A stretch of 64,000 nt of DNA from NCBI RefSeq assembly GCF_024137965.1, contig NZ_CP099975.1, positions 1,302,001 to 1,366,000 of the forward strand. Direction: 5' to 3'. Positions within the stretch are counted from its first letter, which is position 1; each line of letters starts with the position of its first letter. The notes below the pieces were generated by a model that made no database searches, was not told the DNA's origin, and saw only the letters and a program-made list of their open reading frames with translations. Shown piece after piece: positions 37,696 through 46,680 of this stretch. The position numbers and the translations under genes were made by a program. Source of the stretch: Halomonas sp. Y3. GTDB lineage: Bacteria; Pseudomonadota; Gammaproteobacteria; Pseudomonadales; Halomonadaceae.

Positions 37696-38763
37696 ATGGC
37701 AGAGCAACAGATCAAGGTGGCAGTGCTGGGCGGCGGCAGCTTCGGCACCGCCCTGGCCAGCATTGCCGCCGATAACGGCGCCCGGGTGCGCCAGTGGCTG
37801 CGCGACCCGGCCCTGGTCGAGCAGATCAACCGCGAGCATCGCAACGGCCGCTACCTGCCCGACTACTCGATCAATCCGGCGGTGGTGGCCTCGAGTGACA
37901 TGGCCGAGGTGCTGCCCGGCGCCGAGCTGGTGCTGGTGGCTATTCCCTCCAAGGCCTTTCGGGAGGTAGTACGCCAGGCTCGCCCGCACCTGAATCCGGC
38001 GCAGATCCTGGTCAGCACCACCAAGGGCATCCAGGAGGAGGGCTTCAAGCTGATGAGCCAGATCCTCGAGGAGGAGACCGGCTTTCCCCATATCGGCGTC
38101 ATCTCCGGGCCCAACCTGGCCTCCGAGATCGCCCAGAAGCAGCTCACCGCCACGGTGATCGCCAGCGCCGACCCGGAGACCCGCACCCGGGTACAGACGG
38201 CGCTGGGCTGCGACTACTTCCGGGTCTATGCCAGCAACGACCGCCATGGGGTGGAGCTGGGCGGGGCGCTGAAGAACATCTACGCCATCGCCGCCGGCAT
38301 GGCCGCCGCGCTGGGCATGGGCGAGAACACCCGCAGCATGCTGATGACCCGGGCGCTGGCCGAGATGAGCCGCTTTGCGGTGGACCAGGGGGCCAACCCC
38401 ATGACCTTCCTGGGGCTCGCCGGGGTGGGCGACCTGATCGTGACCTGCTCCTCGGCCCTCTCGCGCAACTACCGGGTCGGCTACGCCCTGGGCGAGGGCA
38501 AGACCCTCGACGAGGCGGTGGAGGCCCTGGGTCAGGTGGCCGAGGGGGTCAATACCGTGCGCCTGGTGCGCGACAAGGCCCGGGAAGATGGCGTCTACAT
38601 GCCGTTGGCCGAGGGGCTCTACCAGGTGCTCTTCAAGGGGGTGCCGGCCAAGGAGATGGCGCGCATGCTGATGCTCGGCGAGCAGAGCAGCGACGTGGAG
38701 TTCATCCTCCCTCGGGAGGCGGTGCAGCAGGCCCATCGGGAGACCGGGGGGCGGCATGGCTGA
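37696..38763 (+). CDS. gpsA: Glycerol-3-phosphate dehydrogenase (NAD(P)+)
   Basis: Reduces dihydroxyacetone phosphate to sn-glycerol 3-phosphate for phospholipid synthesis. The Rossmann motif is [11 protein letters not shown], and the substrate-binding segments [12 protein letters not shown] and [15 protein letters not shown] carry the catalytic lysine. Length 355 residues. I start at the ATG at 37696 ([13 protein letters not shown]), with a TACAAT -10 box 32 bases upstream. It overlaps sixA by eight bases. Confidence 0.95.
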   Translation: MAEQQIKVAVLGGGSFGTALASIAADNGARVRQWLRDPALVEQINREHRNGRYLPDYSINPAVVASSDMAEVLPGAELVLVAIPSKAFREVVRQARPHLNPAQILVSTTKGIQEEGFKLMSQILEEETGFPHIGVISGPNLASEIAQKQLTATVIASADPETRTRVQTALGCDYFRVYASNDRHGVELGGALKNIYAIAAGMAAALGMGENTRSMLMTRALAEMSRFAVDQGANPMTFLGLAGVGDLIVTCSSALSRNYRVGYALGEGKTLDEAVEALGQVAEGVNTVRLVRDKAREDGVYMPLAEGLYQVLFKGVPAKEMARMLMLGEQSSDVEFILPREAVQQAHRETGGRHG

Positions 38764-39229
38764 GCCGCTCTTGATCATGCGCCACGGCGAAGCGGGCCCG
38801 GGGGCGCCGGACGCCGAGCGCGAACTCACCGCCCGGGGGCGCCGGGAGGCCGAGCGGATGGCCGCCTGGCTGGCCGAGCGGGAGGACCTTGCCGGGCTGC
38901 GCCTGCTGGCGAGCCCCTATCGGCGCGCCCGGCAGACCGCCGCCATCGTCGGCCAGGCGCTGGGGCTCGAGGCGGAGGCGCTCTCCCTCATCACGCCGGA
39001 TGACCCGCCTCGGGGGGTGGCCGACTGGCTGCTCGAGCAGCCAGGGGGGCCGCTGCTGCTGGTCAGCCATATGCCCCTGGTGGGCGCGCTTGCCGGCCTG
39101 CTGGTGGAAGGCCGCGCTGACCGCGGGCTCGGCTTTCCCACCGCGGCCGTCGCCGAACTCGAGGCCGACGTCTGGGCCGCCGGCTGCGCCCGGCTGGTGG
39201 GTTTCACCGCGCCTTCTGATCTGAACTAG
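38756..39229 (+). CDS. sixA: Phosphohistidine phosphatase SixA
   Basis: A 157-residue histidine phosphatase with the catalytic RHG motif at [11 protein letters not shown] near the N-terminus and a second histidine in [12 protein letters not shown]. SixA removes phosphate from histidine phosphotransfer proteins; in E. coli the nitrogen phosphotransferase NPr is a target. It overlaps the end of gpsA, so it is translated with it. It converges on the AEC transporter gene with overlapping stop codons. Confidence 0.92.
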   Translation: MAEPLLIMRHGEAGPGAPDAERELTARGRREAERMAAWLAEREDLAGLRLLASPYRRARQTAAIVGQALGLEAEALSLITPDDPPRGVADWLLEQPGGPLLLVSHMPLVGALAGLLVEGRADRGLGFPTAAVAELEADVWAAGCARLVGFTAPSDLN

Positions 39230-40173
39230 ATCAACCCCGCCACCTTGAGGGCGAAGGCCCCGACGGTGACGGTCAGGCTGGCCATCAGGGTGGTCAGGGC
39301 GATGATGTTGGCGCTCAGCACCGCGTTGCCGCCCATGGCCTTGGCCATCACGAAGGCCGCCGCCGCCGTGGGGCTGGCGAAGAAGAGGAACATCACCCCC
39401 AGTTCACGCCCCTGGAAGCCCGCCAGCCAGGCCGCGCCGGTGGCGAGTATCGGCACCGTGACCATCTTCAGCAGGCTGGCGCTGGTGGCCAGGCGCCCCG
39501 AGGAGCGAATCGCCTCCAGGGAGAGGGTGGCGCCGATGCAGATCAGCGCCAGCGGCAGCGTCAGGGAGGCGAAGTAGTCGCCTGAGGTCATCAGCCAGCC
39601 CGGCAGTCGCAGCTCCAGGGCGGCCACGGGGACGGCGGCTACCACGGCAAGGATCAGCGGGTTGCGTGCGATATGCGAGAGGATGCTGCGCCAGTCGGCG
39701 CGCTGACCCGCCTGGTAGGTGGCCAGTGCCACCACCGAGAGGGCGTTGTAGGTGAGGATCACCACCCCGAGCAGCAGGCCGCCCATCGAGAGGCCGTAGT
39801 CGCCATACATGCCGGCGGCCAGCGCCAGCCCGACGATGCCGCAGTTGCCGCGGAAGGCGCCCTGGATATAGACCCCGCGCTCCGCCTGGGGCACCCGGAG
39901 CCGTGCCCAGCCCCAGCAGAACAGGAAGCTGCCCAGGGTGGCCAGGGCGAAGAAGCCCAGCAGCCGTGGGTTGAGGGTGGCGTCCAGGTCGGCGCGAATG
40001 ATGCTTAAAAATATCAGCGCCGGCATGGTGCCGCGGAACACCAGCTGGGAGGCGGTGGTGACGAAGGCGCCGTCGATCCAGCCGGCGCGCCTGAGCCCCA
40101 GGCCGATGAACACCATGGCGAATACCGGCAGGGTCACTTCCAGGGTCTGGAAGAAGAGGGCGGATAGCTCCAA
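39226..40173 (-). CDS. AEC family transporter
   Basis: A 315-residue inner-membrane protein of the auxin efflux carrier family, with about ten hydrophobic helices in two halves. Family features include FRGTMPALIFLSIIRAD and NCGIVGLALAAGMYGD. Substrates of bacterial members are often organic acids, but this one is unknown. The start is TTG at 40173. Its ribosome site AGGAG (40183-40187, minus strand) overlaps the stop codon of the small gene at 40186-40290, which suggests translational coupling. Confidence 0.9.
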   Translation of the reverse strand: MELSALFFQTLEVTLPVFAMVFIGLGLRRAGWIDGAFVTTASQLVFRGTMPALIFLSIIRADLDATLNPRLLGFFALATLGSFLFCWGWARLRVPQAERGVYIQGAFRGNCGIVGLALAAGMYGDYGLSMGGLLLGVVILTYNALSVVALATYQAGQRADWRSILSHIARNPLILAVVAAVPVAALELRLPGWLMTSGDYFASLTLPLALICIGATLSLEAIRSSGRLATSASLLKMVTVPILATGAAWLAGFQGRELGVMFLFFASPTAAAAFVMAKAMGGNAVLSANIIALTTLMASLTVTVGAFALKVAGLI

Positions 40174-40185
40174 GGGGTGCTGCTC

Positions 40186-40290
40186 CTAGCGGGCCAGCCA
40201 GAGGCCGACGACGATGGCGGCAGCGACCGCGGTAAAGAAGAGTCGGTTGCGCAGGCGGGTATCACGGGGTGGCTTGGGCGGCGGGTTCAC
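40186..40290 (-). CDS. 34-residue single-pass membrane protein
   Basis: A short reading frame starting with GTG (MNPPPKPPRDTRLRNRL), then a hydrophobic helix FFTAVAAAIVVGLWLA and a final Arg. GGAG lies five bases upstream of the start. Its TAG stop is part of TAGGAG, whose AGGAG is the ribosome site of the AEC gene twelve bases downstream. The proline/basic N-terminus plus one helix is typical of small regulatory membrane proteins, but I do not recognise a family. The coupled layout is the main support. Confidence 0.65.
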   Translation of the reverse strand: MNPPPKPPRDTRLRNRLFFTAVAAAIVVGLWLAR

Positions 40291-40401
40291 GGAGGCTCCG
40301 GCGTTGGCTGGGGTGTAGAATGGGTTGGTATTCCATGGTAATCCCGTTAGCCTGCTACTGCCACACGGGCCCTCGGCGGCCCGACCATCACGGATGATCC
40401 C

Positions 40402-41208
40402 ATGCGCCCATCGTCACGCCTGCCCCGCCTGCTCTTCGCCCACGCCAACGGCTTTCCCGGCTCCAGCTATCGCAGCTTCCTCGGCCCCCTGGCCGAGCGC
40501 TTCGATCTCCATCCGCTGGATCGCATCGGCCACCACCCGGACTTCCCGGTGGGCCACAACTGGCTGGCCCTGCGCGACGAGCTGCTGCATACCCTTGAGG
40601 CGCTGGACGAGCCGGTGGTGGGCGTGGGCCACTCCATGGGCGGCGTGCTCATGGCCATGGCCGCCGAGGCGGCCCCCGAGCGCTTTCGCTGCGTGGTGAT
40701 GCTCGACCCGCCGCTGATGCTTGGGCTGGACGCCTGGGCCATGAAGGCCGCCAAGCGCTTCGGCTTCATCGACAGGGTGACGCCGGCCGGCCAGAGCCAG
40801 GGGCGCCGTGCCGTCTGGCCCGACCGAGACGCCATGCGCCACGCGCTGCGCCGGCGCCGCCTCTTTCGCCGCTTCACCCCTGAGGCCCTGGACGACTACG
40901 TGGCGGGCGGCACTCGGCTGCTCGACGACGGCCAGGCGGCGCTGCTCTATGATCCCGGCATCGAGGTGGCGGTCTTCCGCCATCTGCCGGACCATCTGGG
41001 CGACCTGCCCAGGCGCCTGCGGGTGCCCTTCGCGCTGCTCGCCGGCGCCGACTCCGACCTGCTGACCCCGCGCCGGCGACGGAGGCTGGAGCGTCACGGC
41101 GTGCCGGTGAGTCTGGTGCCGGGCACCCACATGTTTCCCATGGAGCATCCCGACGAGGCCCGTCGGATCCTGCTCGAGACCCTCGATCGGCTGCTGGAGG
41201 CCCGATGA
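40402..41208 (+). CDS. Alpha/beta hydrolase 1
   Basis: A 268-residue alpha/beta-fold hydrolase. The oxyanion region is LLFAHANGFPGSSYRSFL and the nucleophile elbow is VGVGHSMGGVLMA. A late aspartate and histidine are available in LLAGADSDLLTP and VPGTHMFPMEHP. The cap region is arginine-rich (RHALRRRRLFRRF). Substrate unknown. The stop overlaps the next hydrolase start by four bases (ATGA), so three hydrolase genes in a row are translated together. Confidence 0.88.
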   Translation: MRPSSRLPRLLFAHANGFPGSSYRSFLGPLAERFDLHPLDRIGHHPDFPVGHNWLALRDELLHTLEALDEPVVGVGHSMGGVLMAMAAEAAPERFRCVVMLDPPLMLGLDAWAMKAAKRFGFIDRVTPAGQSQGRRAVWPDRDAMRHALRRRRLFRRFTPEALDDYVAGGTRLLDDGQAALLYDPGIEVAVFRHLPDHLGDLPRRLRVPFALLAGADSDLLTPRRRRRLERHGVPVSLVPGTHMFPMEHPDEARRILLETLDRLLEAR

Positions 41209-42134
41209 CTGCTCCCGCTGAGATGACTGTTCCCGCTGAGATGAATGAGCCCGCTGCCCTGCGGCTGGCCGGAGGGCGCCTGGCGGCGCTGGCCTGGGGC
41301 GAGGCCGGGGCTCCGGTCTGGCTGGCCCTGCACGGCTGGCTCGACAACGCCGCCAGCTTCAGCCGCCTGGCGCCGCTGCTGGCAGAGCGCCTGGGCATCC
41401 GGGTGGTGGCGCTCGAGTTTGCCGGCCATGGCCACTCCGAGCACTCCCCGGGCGACTACGCCCTCTGGGACTACTGCCATGACGTGCTCGACGCCGCGGA
41501 CGAGCTCGGCCTCGTGCGGCTGACGCTGCTGGGCCACTCCATGGGGGCCGGCGTCGCCTGTCTGACCGCGGCGGCGCTGCCGGAGCGGCTGGCGCAGCTG
41601 GTGCTGATCGACGGCCTGGGCGCGGTGACCACCGAGGCCGCACGCGCCCCCGAGCAGCTGCGCCGAGGGCTGATGGCCCACCGCCGTGGCGCCTCGCCGG
41701 CGCCGCACTACCCGGATCGCGAGACCGCGGTGGCGGCCCGAGTGGCGGGCGGCGCCACGCCTATCGACGCCGACACCGCGTCGCCCCTGGTGGCACGCAA
41801 CCTTCAGGCCCTGCCGGACGGCCGCGTCGGGCTGCGCACCGACAGCCGCCTGCTGCGGCCCTCACCGGTGCGCCTCTGTCCCGAGCAGGCCCTGGCCTTC
41901 CTCGGGGCGATTCGCGCACCGACCCTGCTGGTGGAGGGAGAGACGGGGATCCTCGGCGAGAGCGAGCGGGCGCGTCTGGCGCGCGGCGCGCTGCCAGGGC
42001 TCGAGCGTCGGGTACTGCCGGGAGGGCACCACCTGCATCTGGAGGCGGGCGCGGTGGAGGCGGTCGCCGCGGCGATCGTCACCTGGCGGGAGCAGAGCGC
42101 AGCGGCAGCCGAGGTCGAGGAGCCGGGGCCATGA
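41205..42134 (+). CDS. Alpha/beta hydrolase 2
   Basis: A 309-residue alpha/beta hydrolase of the esterase/epoxide-hydrolase type. The opening HGWLDNAASFSRLAPLL and the nucleophile elbow LLGHSMGAGVACLT match the fold; the histidine is in VLPGGHHLHLEAG. The N-terminus is unusual: an 18-base unit is repeated, giving MTAPAEMTVPAEMNEPAA with three in-frame ATG codons (41205, 41223, 41241), any of which could be the true start. It overlaps both neighbours by four bases. Confidence 0.87.
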   Translation: MTAPAEMTVPAEMNEPAALRLAGGRLAALAWGEAGAPVWLALHGWLDNAASFSRLAPLLAERLGIRVVALEFAGHGHSEHSPGDYALWDYCHDVLDAADELGLVRLTLLGHSMGAGVACLTAAALPERLAQLVLIDGLGAVTTEAARAPEQLRRGLMAHRRGASPAPHYPDRETAVAARVAGGATPIDADTASPLVARNLQALPDGRVGLRTDSRLLRPSPVRLCPEQALAFLGAIRAPTLLVEGETGILGESERARLARGALPGLERRVLPGGHHLHLEAGAVEAVAAAIVTWREQSAAAAEVEEPGP

Positions 42135-43201
42135 GCGATACGACAAGAGAAGGCAAACGGGTGGCTCTGGTGCTGGGCAGCGGCGGTGCCCGGGGCTACG
42201 CCCATATCGGCGTGATCGAGGCGCTGGAAGCCCGGGGCTATCGGGTGGTGGCCATCTCCGGCTGCTCCATGGGGGCCCTGGTGGGCGGTGTCTATGCCGC
42301 CGGTCAGCTCAAGGGGTACCGGGACTGGGTCTGCCAGCTGGACTACTTCGACGTGCTCAGGCTGGTGGATGTGACCTGGAGCCCCATGGGCGCCATGCGC
42401 GCCAGCAAGGTCATGGAGAAGCTGGCCTCCCTGGTGGGCGACGTGCGCATCGAGGAGCTGCCGATTCCGGTTACCACCGTGGCCACCGACCTGACTGGCC
42501 AGCGGGAGGTGTGGTTCCAGAGCGGTTCGCTGCTCGAGGCGGTCCGTGCCTCCATCGCGGTGCCCGGGGTGATCACCCCGGTGCACCGGGGCGATCAGGT
42601 GCTGGTGGACGGCGGCCTGCTCAATCCGCTGCCGATCATTCCCACCGTCTCCGCCCACGCCGACTTCGTGCTGGCGGTCAACGTCACCGCCCACAGCCCG
42701 CGGCCGGTCACCCTGGAGGAGCTGCTGCCTCCGGAGCAGGCGGAGCAGGAGCGCGCCCGGGAACGGGAGCGCGACGCCGGGGCCATGGACTTCGGCGGCT
42801 GGATGGACGAGGTGCGCCAGGCCGCCGGGCGCTGGTTCAACGGCCTGGGCGGCGACGAGGCGGCGGATGGCGACGGCCAGGGTGAGGAGGGCTCCCGCCG
42901 TCGACAGTGGGGCCGGCTGGATATGGTGCTGGAGTCCTTCGATATCACCCAGGCGGCGCTGGCCAAGTACAAGGTGGCCGGCTATCCGCCTGACGTGCTG
43001 ATCGAGGTGCCCAAGACGGTGTGCGGCGCCTACGAGTTTCATCGCGCCGAAGCGCTGATCACCCTGGGGCGCCACCTGGCCGTGGAGGCCCTGGACCGCT
43101 TCGAGGGGCGCGACCACCCCGGCTGGGGCGGGCGCGGCATCGTGGTGGAGCCGCTGCAGGCCGAGGGCCTGATGCCGGGCGAGCCCGAGCCGGGCAGCTG
43201 A
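42131..43201 (+). CDS. Patatin-like phospholipase (RssA/NTE type)
   Basis: A 356-residue patatin-domain serine hydrolase. The glycine-rich oxyanion motif is GSGGARGYAHIG, the nucleophile elbow is SGCSMGALVGG, and the catalytic aspartate is in LVDGGLLNPLP. A charged region of about 70 residues (REREREAG-like, rich in Glu, Arg and Gly) precedes the C-terminal helical part. Start overlaps the previous hydrolase. Its stop lies a single base before the target duplication of the insertion sequence, so the gene was not damaged by the insertion. Confidence 0.92.
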   Translation: MSDTTREGKRVALVLGSGGARGYAHIGVIEALEARGYRVVAISGCSMGALVGGVYAAGQLKGYRDWVCQLDYFDVLRLVDVTWSPMGAMRASKVMEKLASLVGDVRIEELPIPVTTVATDLTGQREVWFQSGSLLEAVRASIAVPGVITPVHRGDQVLVDGGLLNPLPIIPTVSAHADFVLAVNVTAHSPRPVTLEELLPPEQAEQERARERERDAGAMDFGGWMDEVRQAAGRWFNGLGGDEAADGDGQGEEGSRRRQWGRLDMVLESFDITQAALAKYKVAGYPPDVLIEVPKTVCGAYEFHRAEALITLGRHLAVEALDRFEGRDHPGWGGRGIVVEPLQAEGLMPGEPEPGS

Positions 43202-43202
43202 G

Positions 43203-43213
43203 GGCTCAGACCT
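43203..43213 (+). repeat. Left copy of the 11-bp target-site duplication
   Basis: GGCTCAGACCT immediately before the left inverted repeat, identical to the copy at 46699-46709. Confidence 0.92.
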
Positions 43214-43231
43214 GAATGGTACTTACTTAAG
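43214..43231 (+). repeat. Left terminal inverted repeat of the IS
   Basis: GAATGGTACTTACTTAAG; reverse complement matches the right repeat at 17 of 18 positions. The group II intron begins at the very next base. Confidence 0.92.
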
Positions 43232-43821
43232 GTGCGCCAGGGAAAGCCTGGTCATCCGGGAAGCAGTGTCAAACAGCTGAAAGGATGAAATGAAACCCAG
43301 TGGGTGCAAGTCCCACCCGGCCAAGGCTAGCCACCAGCCGGTAGCGAGTGTTGCGTGGTGTCGGGCAACCGCCGCTGCGAAGCGTACACAGCGAGTGAGC
43401 AGGCCGTGTGATAGAGCCCCGAAATTGTGAAACGTGGCTGCCGACATTGTCTTAAGAATGGAAGGCAAAACGTCTCCGCCTTATGGCTTGGCGGATGCGG
43501 GCCGCCGGGGTCGAAGAGCAGGGCATGTTCATATAGGGGTTTCCCAGGAACCTGGGAGGCCCGTCCTTCTCCTCCGAAAACCAGGACGACAGGCATGGGG
43601 CTGCCTGCCGAGAAAGCTCCCGGTCCGGTGCTGTCGTGCCTGACGGTACCGGAAGCAAACAGCAGGCACTCAGGGGGTACGGCCAGGCGACGACAAGGAG
43701 CCAGCCGGATGGAGGGGCGGGAGTCGGAGTCGCTCATAGTACCCGGGAAGGTGGGGAACCGACTCGACGGGACCCACTGGAGGGAAGGGGCGGCCAATCA
43801 TCAGAACTGCACGAGGGCAAC

Positions 43822-45138
43822 ATGACAGGTGCACAGGAACCTGAGGTCATGTCCACGAAACAAGTGCGGATAGCAGCACTGGCAGAGTGCTTCCCGCAGC
43901 GTGCCTTCACGTCACTGGCGCATCATATCGATGCCCAGTGGCTGAAGACGGCCTACCTGATGACGCGCCGTGATGGCGCCGTCGGGATTGATGGCCAGAC
44001 GGCGGACGACTTCGCGCGCGACTTCGAGGCCAATATCCAGCGGTTGCTGGAAGCGGCCAAGAGTGGTTGCTACCGGGCGCCGCCAGTGCGGCGTGTCCAT
44101 ATCCCCAAGGGAGATGGGCGCACCACACGGCCGATCGGCATCCCCACCTTCGAAGACAAGGTCCTGCAGCGTGCTGTAGTGGCCCTGCTGGAGCCGCTCT
44201 ACGAGTACGACTTTCTGGACGGCTCGTACGGCTTCCGGCCGGGACGCTCGGCGCACCAGGCGATCGAGACGGTGAGGGAGAGCTTGATGTCGATGGGAGG
44301 TGGCTGGGTCATTGACCTGGACATCCAAGCCTTCTTCGACACGATCGACCATCGGCACCTGCGTGAGTTTCTGCAGCAACGAGTGAAGGACGGTGTCGTC
44401 CTCCGCCTGATCGGTAAGTGGCTCAAGGCCGGAGTCCTGGAGGCCGGGCAGTGGCAGAAAGGTGAGGTAGGAAGCCCGCAAGGGGGTGTGATATCCCCCT
44501 TACTGGCGAATATCTACCTGCACTATGTGCTGGACGAGTGGTTTGAGAAAGACGTCAAGCCACGCCTGCGTGGACGCGCGTTCGAGGTAAGGTTTGCCGA
44601 CGACGCCGTGCTCGCCTTCAGCAACGAAGCCGAAGCCCGCAAGGTGCTGGAGGTACTGCCCAGGCGTTTTGCACGCTTCGGCCTTACCCTGCACCCCGCC
44701 AAGACCCGACTGGTACGGTTTCAGCCACACGGTGGACAGCGCGCCGAGACCTTCGACTTCCTGGGCTTCACCCACTACTGGGGGAAGTCCCGGCGCGGTT
44801 ACTGGGTTATCAAGCAGAAGACGGCCAAGGATCGACTCAAGCGAGCCTTGAGGCACCTGTCGGTCTGGTGCCGGGCGAATCGGCACCAGCCCCTTCTGAT
44901 CCAGCATCGCCACCTATGTCGGAAGGTCAAGGGGCACTTTGCCTACTATGGCATCACAGGCAATTATGAAGCGCTGAAAGCGCTTGTGGATCAGGCCCGA
45001 CGGATCTGGGTCAAATGGCTGAGACGTCGCTCTCAACGGGGAGGCTTCTCGTGGGATAAAGCCAACCTGCTGCTCAAGCGCCTGCCGTTACCCAAGGCAA
45101 GGATTGTGCACCAACGAACCCTTCAGCGAAGCTGGTGA
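43822..45138 (+). CDS. ltrA: Group II intron reverse transcriptase/maturase
   Basis: Intron-encoded protein of 438 residues that helps the intron splice and copies it into DNA. RT blocks are present in order: VHIPKGDGRTTRPIGIPTFE, SYGFRPGRSAHQAI, DLDIQAFFDTIDH, GSPQGGVISPLLANIYL and the catalytic RFADDAVLAF (FADD in place of the commoner YADD). Domain X follows (VKGHFAYYGITGNYEAL). The chain ends soon after domain X, with no HNH endonuclease domain, so mobility would rely on a route not needing second-strand cleavage. GAGGG precedes the chosen ATG; an open frame extends upstream to 43636 through the RNA structural region. Confidence 0.93.
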   Translation: MTGAQEPEVMSTKQVRIAALAECFPQRAFTSLAHHIDAQWLKTAYLMTRRDGAVGIDGQTADDFARDFEANIQRLLEAAKSGCYRAPPVRRVHIPKGDGRTTRPIGIPTFEDKVLQRAVVALLEPLYEYDFLDGSYGFRPGRSAHQAIETVRESLMSMGGGWVIDLDIQAFFDTIDHRHLREFLQQRVKDGVVLRLIGKWLKAGVLEAGQWQKGEVGSPQGGVISPLLANIYLHYVLDEWFEKDVKPRLRGRAFEVRFADDAVLAFSNEAEARKVLEVLPRRFARFGLTLHPAKTRLVRFQPHGGQRAETFDFLGFTHYWGKSRRGYWVIKQKTAKDRLKRALRHLSVWCRANRHQPLLIQHRHLCRKVKGHFAYYGITGNYEALKALVDQARRIWVKWLRRRSQRGGFSWDKANLLLKRLPLPKARIVHQRTLQRSW

Positions 45139-45143
45139 TTGAA

Positions 45144-45216
45144 GAGCCGGATGCGTTAATCGCGCACGTCCGGCTCTGTGGGGGGCCGGGTCGAGTAATC
45201 GCCCGGTCTACCCGAC
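45144..45216 (+). ncRNA. Group II intron domains V and VI
   Basis: Domain V runs from GAGCCGGATGCG (45144) to CGCACGTCCGGCTCT (45177), with the AGC catalytic triad in the 5' strand. Domain VI follows as a GGCCGGG/CCCGGTC stem with a probable branch-point A at 45210, seven bases from the intron end, as expected. Confidence 0.85.
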
Positions 45217-46625
45217 CTTTTTCGGATGACCGTGTTGGCGAATCTGTTCACGTGCTTCGTGGCGGGGCATTTGCAATAACCGGTGGGGTCGAGGTCGCCG
45301 CTTGATGGCTCTTGGCTCCAACCGATCCGGTCGTTGACCCACCCGAATCGTCGTCATCTGCTGCATCACACGCTGGTACTCTGCCTCTGTTAGAGGCGAA
45401 CATGGCGCTATCTGCCTAAAAAGCTGCACACTGTGCTTGAAACTGACCTGGTGTGGCAAGCAGTCCGCCCACTTGCTGGAGACGGCCATCACCCGACGGA
45501 CCAGGTTGTACGCCAGCAGATACACCCAGACTTCCTTCTCCACCATGGCGGGCGTCTTGCAGCGCAACACCTCCATCCCCAGCGTCGTCTTGATGTCGCG
45601 GAAACTCAGCTCGATCTGCCAGCGACCCTTGTAGAGGGCTTGCAGTTGCTGTCGGGGGCGTGCTTCGCCGAGCATAGCGTCGTGATGAGGATCGTACCGC
45701 CTACCGCCAGCTCCCGCACTGGCAGGCTTTCAGGCAAGGCATTAAAAGCCTCCTGGCTCATCCACGCGTGGCGCGCCTTGGGCTTCTGCCAGGTCGCTAT
45801 ATGATCCTTCTTCCCCAGTGGCGTGCCGGCCTGAAAGTCGGTCTTCCGGGCGAAATGCTGGCGCATCACGACATCGACGCCGCGAGATGCCAGTTCCGCG
45901 ATGAGGGCATAGGCGGGGAAGTAGCGGTCGGCGATGACAATGTCGCCTGGCTCAAAGGTGTCGAGCATCCCCCGCAGCAACGCATGTTCGCCGGTTCCCT
46001 TGCCTTTGACTGGCCCCATGGCGGCGTTGAGCACCGCGCCACTGCTCAGGTCCATGATGGCTACCAGCCGGGCGACCGGGAACCCGAGGCCAGGTGTCTG
46101 GCTGGTTTGTTGAGGGAACTGCTGCTGGTTCTCTGGCGTATCCGGCATCGACACGGTCGTCCCGTCAATCAGCTTGATGGGCCGGCCCTGCCACGTCCAC
46201 CGAGAGGGAACGTCCTTGGCCAGCGAACGACCCAAGTACCGCGCCAGGTCAGCCACCACCGTCCCCGGCAAGCGCTGGCGAGCGCGGCAGTAAGCGCCGG
46301 TGCGAACACTCCCGGGACGCTCTCGGTTCAGCATGAGGCGATTGACGGCCTGCTGGCAGGAGCCATCAGCATCCAGCACCTGCGACACAAAGGTTTCCAG
46401 GGTGGCCGTCGGTGGGAAGAGTCGGTGCCGGTCAGTGGCCAGCGCCTCATCGAGCCCTGACGAGGCACCGGCCGCATGGAGCTGAGCACGCAGCTCGGTG
46501 AGGTCCGGGCGGCGGATACGCTGTGAGACGCGGCGCTGTTGGCATTGGTGAAGCAGATCAGTAGGATAGGTCATGAAAGCAGGCGTTGGATTGGCGGTTT
46601 GTGTGTGGTTTTGCGACTTACACAA
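45208..46625 (-). pseudogene. IS4-family transposase, frameshifted
   Basis: Two overlapping frames together make one transposase of about 440 residues. The first (46625 to 45606; an internal ATG at 46574 is an alternative start) carries two catalytic aspartates, in LIDGTTVSMPD and DIVIADRYFPAY. The second (45675 to 45208) carries the Y-R-E-K motif YKGRWQIELSFRDIK. The break is at GCTATGCT near 45671-45678: dropping the AT at 45674-45675 gives TTLLGEARP, the usual IS4 consensus. No slippery heptamer is evident, so a mutation is likelier than programmed frameshifting. The last two codons and stop now come from intron sequence. Confidence 0.87.
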
Positions 46626-46680
46626 TACCTCATCCCTCGCCTGTTTTCATTTATATCAAGGAGTTACGCTTCCTCTATTC

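Larger units (their letters stand above)
43232..45216 (+). mobile_element. Group II intron
   Basis: A retroelement of about 1,985 bases starting GTGCGCC, which fits the GUGYG 5' end. It carries a long structured 5' region (43232 to about 43821), a reverse transcriptase/maturase gene, and domains V and VI at the 3' end, finishing CTACCCGAC. Boundaries are set by joining the left inverted repeat directly to the transposase gene: removing 43232-45216 restores a transposase ending in KKLK and a stop inside the repeat. The intron is in the opposite orientation to the transposase, so splicing could not repair that mRNA. Confidence 0.88.

Noticed and set aside
34375..38829. A 1,484-residue minus-strand frame opposite pntAB and gpsA
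   Set aside because: His/Gly/Gln-rich shadow of three clearly conserved genes on the other strand; the length is due to high GC content.
43636..43821. Longer N-terminus for the intron reverse transcriptase
   Set aside because: This part is expected to fold as intron RNA; the ATG at 43822 has a ribosome site and precedes the first RT similarity.
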